10,923 nucleotides of DNA from JBAXZR01 sp041670165 (lineage in GTDB: Bacteria > Bacillota > Clostridia > Christensenellales > UBA1242). The number at the start of each line of letters is the position of its first letter. Positions within the stretch are counted from its first letter, which is position 1. The DNA lies in contig JBAXZR010000024.1 of NCBI GenBank assembly GCA_041670165.1, forward strand, positions 1 through 10,923, given 5' to 3'. The position numbers and the translations under genes were made by a program. Below the pieces are notes generated by a model, which searched no databases, was not told the DNA's origin, and worked only from the letters and a program-made list of their open reading frames with translations. This document shows positions 6,921 through 10,923 of the stretch, piece by piece.

Positions 6921-7580
6921 TTATAAATTTATTGTGTTTTCAATTTCACTGTTGCTAATCAGTTTTTCTTTAATACCATTTTTTATTCCATTTTCTTTTC
7001 GTCTTGACATTTTATATTTGCTTTCATCTTTAATCTTTTTGTCATAAGCCATAAAATACGCCTTGATACCCTTGTAGAATTTCATATATTCTTCCATTTC
7101 TTTGTTGAAATCATCTAAAGATATGATTTTGTCTTGCGGTAAAATGTTAATGGTTTTCATTGTGTCAGAAAAAACTTTTGATTCAAATTCATTCAGTGGT
7201 TTATATGTCAAAAGTTTCCTTAAATAATGTGTTGAATCAAATGATATCATTGACTCTTTATTACAAAGGTCATTTAAAATGACACTTAATTGACTTGGAT
7301 TATATTCGTAATATGTATATTCAGTGATTTCATTTTCTTCAAAATCATGTCCTGAATAAAAAAAGCCTTTTCTACCTGTAACAGATTTTGAAACAACGCA
7401 AATCTTTTTTCCATAATCTGGCGTGAGATATGCTGCACATGCTTTGATGAGTGGAGTTTTCTTCATTTCAAATTCATTCAAATCATTGCATGCCTTTGTC
7501 AGTATGTCTGTGTCTAATTCAAAAAGGTATTCTTTGATTTCATTTTTATTTTTGGTGTACATGTTTTGTGTAAGTTTCAT
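6921..7580 (-). CDS. Unknown protein, paralogue 2 of a tandem pair
   Basis: A 219-residue protein of unknown function, related to the product of the gene at 5874-6548. Alignable parts are LNEFEMKKTPLI (34-45), the VVSK stretch near 62-65, YTYYEYNP (88-95), RKLLTYKPL (121-129), MKTINILPQD (141-150) and KKIKDES (181-187). It is acidic in the first two thirds and Lys/Arg-rich after residue 180. No signal peptide, membrane segment or catalytic motif is evident. The start is the ATG at 7580, preceded by GGAG at 7590-7587. The open frame extends to a TTG at 7592, but that codon overlaps the ribosome binding site and cannot be the start. A candidate promoter lies just upstream and a symmetrical terminator just downstream, so it is a single-gene unit. 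Separate promoters and terminators for the two copies suggest independent regulation; this is inference. Confidence 0.75.
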   Translation of the reverse strand: MKLTQNMYTKNKNEIKEYLFELDTDILTKACNDLNEFEMKKTPLIKACAAYLTPDYGKKICVVSKSVTGRKGFFYSGHDFEENEITEYTYYEYNPSQLSVILNDLCNKESMISFDSTHYLRKLLTYKPLNEFESKVFSDTMKTINILPQDKIISLDDFNKEMEEYMKFYKGIKAYFMAYDKKIKDESKYKMSRRKENGIKNGIKEKLISNSEIENTINL

Positions 7581-7586
7581 TTTTTT

Positions 7587-7590
7587 CTCC
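7587..7590 (-). promoter_or_regulatory. Ribosome binding site that sets the start of paralogue 2
   Basis: GGAG on the minus strand, 6 bases before the ATG at 7580. The sequence GGAGAAAAAAATGAA is identical at the start of paralogue 1 (6558-6544). Confidence 0.8.
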
Positions 7591-7608
7591 AAGCTTCTAA
7601 TTTGTTTT

Positions 7609-7637
7609 ATGATATCATATATAAATCATAAATACAA
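7609..7637 (-). promoter_or_regulatory. Candidate promoter of paralogue 2
   Basis: TTGTAT (7637-7632) and TATCAT (7614-7609) on the minus strand are 17 bases apart, which would start the transcript near 7602. The -10 overlaps a small palindrome TATGATATCATA (7608-7619). In this AT-rich stretch other assignments are possible. Confidence 0.4.
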
Positions 7638-7762
7638 TATAAAAACCTTATAAGATTTAATTATTGTATGAAATTTTGAGAAAATTTGAGTTTAAAATTT
7701 TTTAAATCAATTTATTAAATAAATAATATTTAAAAAATCTACATATTTAATAATTAATTTTT

Positions 7763-7784
7763 AAAAAAGCACCTATACAGGTGC
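7763..7784 (-). terminator. Rho-independent terminator of the tRNA operon
   Basis: GCACCT (minus strand 7784-7779), loop GTAT and AGGTGC (7774-7769) form a 6-bp GC-rich stem followed by TTTTTT (7768-7763). It lies 10 bases past the CCA end of the last tRNA. Confidence 0.88.
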
Positions 7785-7794
7785 AATTTATTTT

Positions 7795-7869
7795 TGGTGA
7801 TCCCAAGGAGATTCGGACTCCTGAACCCGCCGTGAAAGGGCGGTGTCTTAACCGCTGGACGATGGGACC
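7795..7869 (-). tRNA. tRNA-Glu (anticodon TTC), with C at position 55
   Basis: A 75-base cloverleaf with encoded CCA. The acceptor stem GGTCCCA/TGGGATC has one G-U. The anticodon stem CCGCC/GGCGG surrounds the loop CTTTCAC, with anticodon TTC at 7836-7834. The T stem AGGAG/CTCCT is fully paired. The T loop reads TCCGAAT rather than TTCGAAT, so position 55, nearly always U (pseudouridine 55), is C here (plus-strand base 7816). It is the last of three tRNAs in one minus-strand transcript, directly before the terminator. Confidence 0.95.
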
Positions 7870-7872
7870 ATA

Positions 7873-7949
7873 TGGTAGCGGCAGAGGGATTCGAACTTTC
7901 GACCTTTCGGGTATGAACCGAACGCTCTAGCCAACTGAGCTATGCCGCC
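7873..7949 (-). tRNA. Elongator-type tRNA-Met (anticodon CAT), with a mispaired T stem
   Basis: A 77-base cloverleaf with encoded CCA. The acceptor is GGCGGCA/TGCCGCT (first pair G-U), the D stem GCTC/GAGC, and the anticodon stem TTCGG/CCGAA with loop TTCATAC (anticodon CAT at 7915-7913). The body closely resembles the common Firmicutes elongator tRNA-Met (GGCGG... acceptor, GTTCATACCC anticodon region), and it lacks the initiator features. CAT could also mean tRNA-Ile with a lysidine-modified anticodon, but the overall sequence favours Met. The T stem is GAAAG against CCCTC, leaving two adjacent A-C mismatches (51-63 and 52-62). The T loop TTCGAAT is normal. Confidence 0.9.
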
Positions 7950-7953
7950 ATAA

Positions 7954-8029
<76 letters not shown>

Positions 8030-8056
8030 ATATTACTTTTCCAAAAGCCTAATCAT

Positions 8057-8083
8057 ATTATATTAAGAATTAATAGTTGTCAA
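8057..8083 (-). promoter_or_regulatory. Promoter of the tRNA operon
   Basis: A consensus TTGACA (8083-8078) lies upstream of TATAAT (8062-8057) on the minus strand. That spacing is 15 bases, shorter than ideal. An overlapping TAATAT (8060-8055) gives a 17-base spacing. Either would start transcription about 20 bases before the initiator tRNA. Confidence 0.75.
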
Positions 8084-8115
8084 CACTTTTTTTTAAAAAA
8101 AAGATTAATTATTGC

Positions 8116-8143
8116 CAAAATTAATGTGGTTTGATTAATTTTG
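8116..8143. repeat. Inverted repeat between the tRNA operon and pepF
   Basis: CAAAATTAAT (8116-8125) and ATTAATTTTG (8134-8143) are perfect 10-base arms around 8 bases. It lies upstream of both divergent promoters. There is no adjacent T run, so it is not a good terminator. It may be a regulator site or an AT-rich coincidence. Confidence 0.35.
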
Positions 8144-8238
8144 CCATTATTTTTAACTTTTTTTATTATAATTAATATTTTGTATCACCAAAAATGTATT
8201 GACTATTGAAAGAATTGTCTTTTTGTGATAAACTTTAT

Positions 8239-8247
8239 TGATATAAA
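8239..8247 (+). promoter_or_regulatory. Candidate extended -10 promoter of pepF
   Basis: TGATATAAA gives TATAAA (8242-8247) with the TGn extension, like the TGATATAAT upstream of the gene at 4662. No clear -35 stands 17 bases upstream. The transcript would start near 8254, at the AAGGGG ribosome binding site (8253-8258), which leaves a very short leader; a start from TTGACT further upstream (near 8199) is an alternative. Confidence 0.4.
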
Positions 8248-8263
8248 AGTTTAAGGGGTAACT

Positions 8264-10216
8264 ATGCAACAAAGAAAGGACATTAAACTTAATAATCAAT
8301 GGGACCTTACTAAATTTTGTAAAGATGACGAAACTTGGGAAAAAAATCTTGAGAAAGTCCAAAAGCTTATAAACAAGATTCCTTATTTTGAAGGAAAGCT
8401 TGGCAACAAAGATAAGCTAATGGATTACTATGACCTTGAGTATGAAATTTCTAAACTAATTTCTCCATTACTATTGTATGTTGGAAACAAACACAATGAA
8501 GATTTGGAAAATTCAAAATATAATGAAATGTCAGGAAAAATTGATGATGTTTGTAACAAATATTCTGTTGCAAATTCATTTTTCAATTCTGAAATGTTGT
8601 TTTCAAAAAAATGTGGAGAAAAATATCTTAAAAATCTTTTGATTGATGAAGATTTTGATGGTTACAAGAAATCTCATCAGGAACTTATTGACAACATTCC
8701 ACACACTCTTACTCGTGATGAAGAAAAAATTGTTGCTAGACTAAACAGCATGTTTGGTGAATTTGAAAACATTTATGATGCTGCAAGTGGCGTTGATTTA
8801 AAATTTAATGATGCTTTGGATTCCAGAGGAAATTCACATGAAATCACAATTGCATCATATTTTGATTTTTTAGAAAGCCCTGATAGAGAGCTTAGAAAAA
8901 ATGCTTATTTATCTTATTCTGAAGGAATAACTCGACTTGAAAACACACTTTCAGCAAACTATATTGCAAGTGTTAGAAAAGATTGGGCTATAGCAGAATT
9001 ATCCAAATATAATAGCTGTCTTTCAGCTTCAGTTGATGATTTGGAAATAAGTCAAAAGACTTATGACAATCTTATTGAAAATGTGAACAGAAATATTGAT
9101 ATAAACAAAAGTTATCTTCAATTGAGAAAAAAAATGATGGGCCTAGAAAAAATGGAAGTCTATGATAAATTTGTGCCTATTGCAAAATATCCTAAACAAA
9201 AAATAACCTTTGAAGAGGCTTTTGAAATGGTTAAAGAAGCGCTTGGTTATCTTGGGAAAAATTACACAAACATTTTGGATAGAGCTAGAATGGAAAGGTG
9301 GATGGATGTTTATCCAACCAAAAACAAAATGAGTGGTGCATATGATTGGGGTTGTTATGGATTTACTCCAGCAGTCCTTTTGAACTTCACTGGAAATATT
9401 TCTGACACTTTGACGATTGCACATGAACTTGGACATGCAGTAAACAATGTTTTAACTTACAAAAAGCAACCTGAATCTTTGGCTGAAGTTCAACAATTTC
9501 TTGCAGAAATTGCAAGCACAACAAATGAAGTTTTGATGCTTAAATATTTGATTAATAATGCAAAAACTCCAGAAGAAAAAATCAACTATTTGAATCAATA
9601 CTGCTCATTATTTAATGGGACTCTTTTTAGTCAAACAAGGCTTTCTGAATTTGAAGATTTTGCTCATAAGCTTGTTGAAAAAGGAAAACCAATTTCAAAA
9701 GATATTTTAAATAAAGAATTTAGCAGACTTGATCGTAAATATAGTGGCGATGAATCAATCAAAAAGGAAGAATCAAATAATAAATGGATTGATATTGGAC
9801 ATTTCTTCAGACCATATTATGTTTTTCAATATGCAACAGGAATCACTTCAGCTGTGTGTTTGGCTAGCAAAATTGTTAACAAAAAACCTGATGCTGTAAA
9901 AAATTATAAAAACTTTTTAAGCAGTGGATATTCAAAAAAACCTAATGAGATTTTGAAAGAAGCAGGTGTTGACCTTGAAAGTAATGAACCATACAATTAT
10001 GCATTTGCTGAATATAAATGGGCAATCAAAACACTTGAAAAGGTTTTTGAAGAAAACAAAGAAAATATAAATTTAACGACAAAAATTTCTGTTAAAAAGC
10101 GTTTGGTTGCACAGATAAAGCAGAACAAGAATATAAATAATGTTGTTATTATGAAACCAAAAAAAAAAATTAAAAAAACAAAAAAAGTAATACACAAAGA
10201 AGAACTTGGCTTGTAA
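8264..10216 (+). CDS. pepF: Oligoendopeptidase F (M3 family zinc metallopeptidase)
   Basis: PepF is a cytoplasmic zinc endopeptidase that cuts short peptides, usually in peptide recycling or nutrition. The zinc site is visible: HELGH (H387, E388, H391) preceded by DTLTIA, with the third ligand probably E415 in FLAEIAST. The substrate-binding His/Tyr region appears as IGHFFRPYYVFQYATG (511-526), close to the usual PHFYYPFYVYQYATG. The N terminus (WDLTKFCKDDETWEKNLEKV) has the typical PepF opening. At 650 residues it exceeds the usual 600 or so. The excess is a C-terminal tail after about residue 595, rich in lysine and ending KPKKKIKKTKKVIHKEELGL. The tail includes an 11-A run (10159-10169) where replication or transcription could slip. 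AAGGGG precedes the ATG with a 5-base gap. It is a single gene with a strong terminator, divergent from the tRNA operon. No secretion signal is seen. Confidence 0.95.
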   Translation: MQQRKDIKLNNQWDLTKFCKDDETWEKNLEKVQKLINKIPYFEGKLGNKDKLMDYYDLEYEISKLISPLLLYVGNKHNEDLENSKYNEMSGKIDDVCNKYSVANSFFNSEMLFSKKCGEKYLKNLLIDEDFDGYKKSHQELIDNIPHTLTRDEEKIVARLNSMFGEFENIYDAASGVDLKFNDALDSRGNSHEITIASYFDFLESPDRELRKNAYLSYSEGITRLENTLSANYIASVRKDWAIAELSKYNSCLSASVDDLEISQKTYDNLIENVNRNIDINKSYLQLRKKMMGLEKMEVYDKFVPIAKYPKQKITFEEAFEMVKEALGYLGKNYTNILDRARMERWMDVYPTKNKMSGAYDWGCYGFTPAVLLNFTGNISDTLTIAHELGHAVNNVLTYKKQPESLAEVQQFLAEIASTTNEVLMLKYLINNAKTPEEKINYLNQYCSLFNGTLFSQTRLSEFEDFAHKLVEKGKPISKDILNKEFSRLDRKYSGDESIKKEESNNKWIDIGHFFRPYYVFQYATGITSAVCLASKIVNKKPDAVKNYKNFLSSGYSKKPNEILKEAGVDLESNEPYNYAFAEYKWAIKTLEKVFEENKENINLTTKISVKKRLVAQIKQNKNINNVVIMKPKKKIKKTKKVIHKEELGL

Positions 10217-10221
10217 AAAAG

Positions 10222-10257
10222 AAAAAACTAACCAAAAACAAACAGGTTAGTTTTTTT
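10222..10257 (+). terminator. Rho-independent terminator of pepF
   Basis: AAAAAACTAACC (10222-10233) and GGTTAGTTTTTT (10245-10256) form a 12-bp perfect stem with an 11-base loop, ending in a T run to 10257. It starts 6 bases after the pepF stop codon. Confidence 0.88.
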
Positions 10258-10573
10258 AGTCTTAAGCAAAATTTGTTACAAATGAAAAGCAATTTATAGT
10301 TAGTAAAATTGCATGCTCAAAAAGCTTCATAAAATAAATTTTGTGTTTTGATTATTAAGTAAAAATTCTAAGTTTATTGTTAAAAATTTTGAATTGTTAT
10401 ATTTTTTTTGTTACTATGTTGTGGTAAATAATTATTCAAAGAATATTTTACGAAATTTACAAAAAAAGTATTTTTAATTGCTTCCTTAAACTTGTTTGTT
10501 TTGACTTTAGCACAAAAATATGATATTTTTCAGTATAAATATTAATTTATAAATTTAAAAGGGGGTTCACTTA
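10258..10573. other. AT-rich intergenic region upstream of the Rel-like gene
   Basis: About 315 bases with no gene. The right end holds the promoter and ribosome binding site of the next gene. From about 10260 to 10490 I see only A/T-rich sequence, with no stable RNA or clear repeat. Confidence 0.6.
10501..10529 (+). promoter_or_regulatory. Probable promoter of the Rel-like gene
   Basis: TTGACT (10501-10506) and TATTTT (10524-10529) are 17 bases apart, with TGA directly before the -10 as an extended element. Transcription would start near 10536, giving a leader of about 38 bases with AAAAGGGGG (10557-10565) as ribosome binding site. Confidence 0.6.
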
Positions 10574-10923
10574 ATGGACCTTGAAGAACAATTAAAAAAA
10601 GCAGAAAAAATTTTGAAAGATAATTGCAGTGATATTTCTCAAAAAAAGACTTATGAAGCCCTTTCAATTTTGAAGCAAAACAAACTTGATGATGAAAGTA
10701 TGATAGCAACACTTTTATTTTTGCCATACGCACACAACCATATAAGCTTTGAAGAAGTTGGTGTAAGTTTTGGTGCAGAAATGCAAGAAATGCTTTCTTC
10801 ACTAGAAAAATTTCACCGCATCAACACTTCAAACTATTCTGAATCAGAAAGCCTTAGAAAAATGTTTTTTGCAATTTCTAAAGATGTTCGTGTGATTTTG
10901 GTTAGGCTTGCTCATGTGCTTGC
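10574..10923 (+). CDS. RelA/SpoT-family (p)ppGpp enzyme with degenerate hydrolase (HD) domain, N-terminal part
   Basis: RelA/SpoT proteins make and degrade the alarmone (p)ppGpp in the cytoplasm. Only the first 116 codons are in the window. They match the N-terminal hydrolase domain: SILKQNKLDDESMIATLL (31-48), FEEVGVSFGAEMQEMLSSLEKF (59-80), and ESLRKMFFAISKDVRVILVRLA (92-113), the last close to the family's ENLRKMFLAMAKDIRVILIKLA. Catalytic residues are missing. Where active hydrolases have LLHDVVEDT this protein has LLFLPYAHN (47-55), and where they have LADRLHN it has LAHVL (112-116). The region before it is too short to hold the usual AHxGQxRKSG and HPL motifs. E. coli RelA, a synthetase with a dead hydrolase domain, has LLFPLADAN at the same place. 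The product is therefore probably a synthetase-only enzyme, but the synthetase and TGS/ACT parts lie outside the window. The ATG has AAGGGGG 8 bases upstream. Confidence 0.82.
   Translation, partial: MDLEEQLKKAEKILKDNCSDISQKKTYEALSILKQNKLDDESMIATLLFLPYAHNHISFEEVGVSFGAEMQEMLSSLEKFHRINTSNYSESESLRKMFFAISKDVRVILVRLAHVL

Noticed and set aside
7590..7592. TTG start four codons upstream for paralogue 2
   Set aside because: The TTG overlaps the GGAG ribosome binding site of the ATG at 7580, and no other ribosome binding site precedes it.
8153..8362. 69-residue minus-strand frame across the pepF start
   Set aside because: It covers the pepF promoter and first codons, has no ribosome binding site, and is low-complexity Phe/Ile/Lys.
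10542..10802. 86-residue minus-strand frame over the Rel-like gene
   Set aside because: Shadow of the plus-strand frame, which has clear RelA/SpoT helices, a promoter and a ribosome binding site.

Overview
The window is strongly AT-rich bacterial DNA with compact genes, AGGAG-type ribosome binding sites, short hairpin-plus-T-run terminators and standard stop codons (TAA and TGA both end genes, and tryptophan is written TGG). A SpoVG homologue, a Firmicutes-style MurC, a long U32 protein, oligoendopeptidase F and a RelA/SpoT homologue point to a low-GC Bacillota, probably an uncultured member of the Clostridia. That placement is inferred from gene content only; no marker in the window fixes it.

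Layout. The left edge holds the first 251 codons of murC (cell wall precursor synthesis) on the minus strand. Next, also on the minus strand, is a TTG-initiated spoVG with its own promoter and terminator. Divergent from it is a two-gene plus-strand operon: a small Smr-like protein, then a 765-residue U32/RlhA-type protein. A hairpin and an extended -10 promoter separate this operon from a 355-residue protein I do not recognise, which has a Cys cluster in a charged linker. That gene ends at a plus-strand terminator that overlaps the 3' end of the convergent minus-strand region.

From 5874 to 7580 lie two minus-strand genes encoding paralogous proteins of about 220 residues and unknown function. 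Each has its own ribosome binding site and terminator, and a 340-base non-coding spacer separates them. Then comes a minus-strand tRNA operon, transcribed in the order tRNA-fMet, tRNA-Met(CAT), tRNA-Glu(TTC), with a strong promoter and a terminator. All three tRNAs have an irregular T arm. Divergent from it is pepF on the plus strand, with a lysine-rich C-terminal tail and a clear terminator.

The right edge holds the first 116 codons of a RelA/SpoT-family protein. Its N-terminal hydrolase domain is recognisable but has lost the His-Asp motif, resembling the inactive hydrolase domain of E. coli RelA.

Most of the window is housekeeping. The points that stand out are the degenerate hydrolase domain of the Rel protein, the paralogous pair of unknown proteins, the unknown Cys-cluster protein, and the unusual T arms of the tRNAs. 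I saw no mobile element, CRISPR array or defence system.
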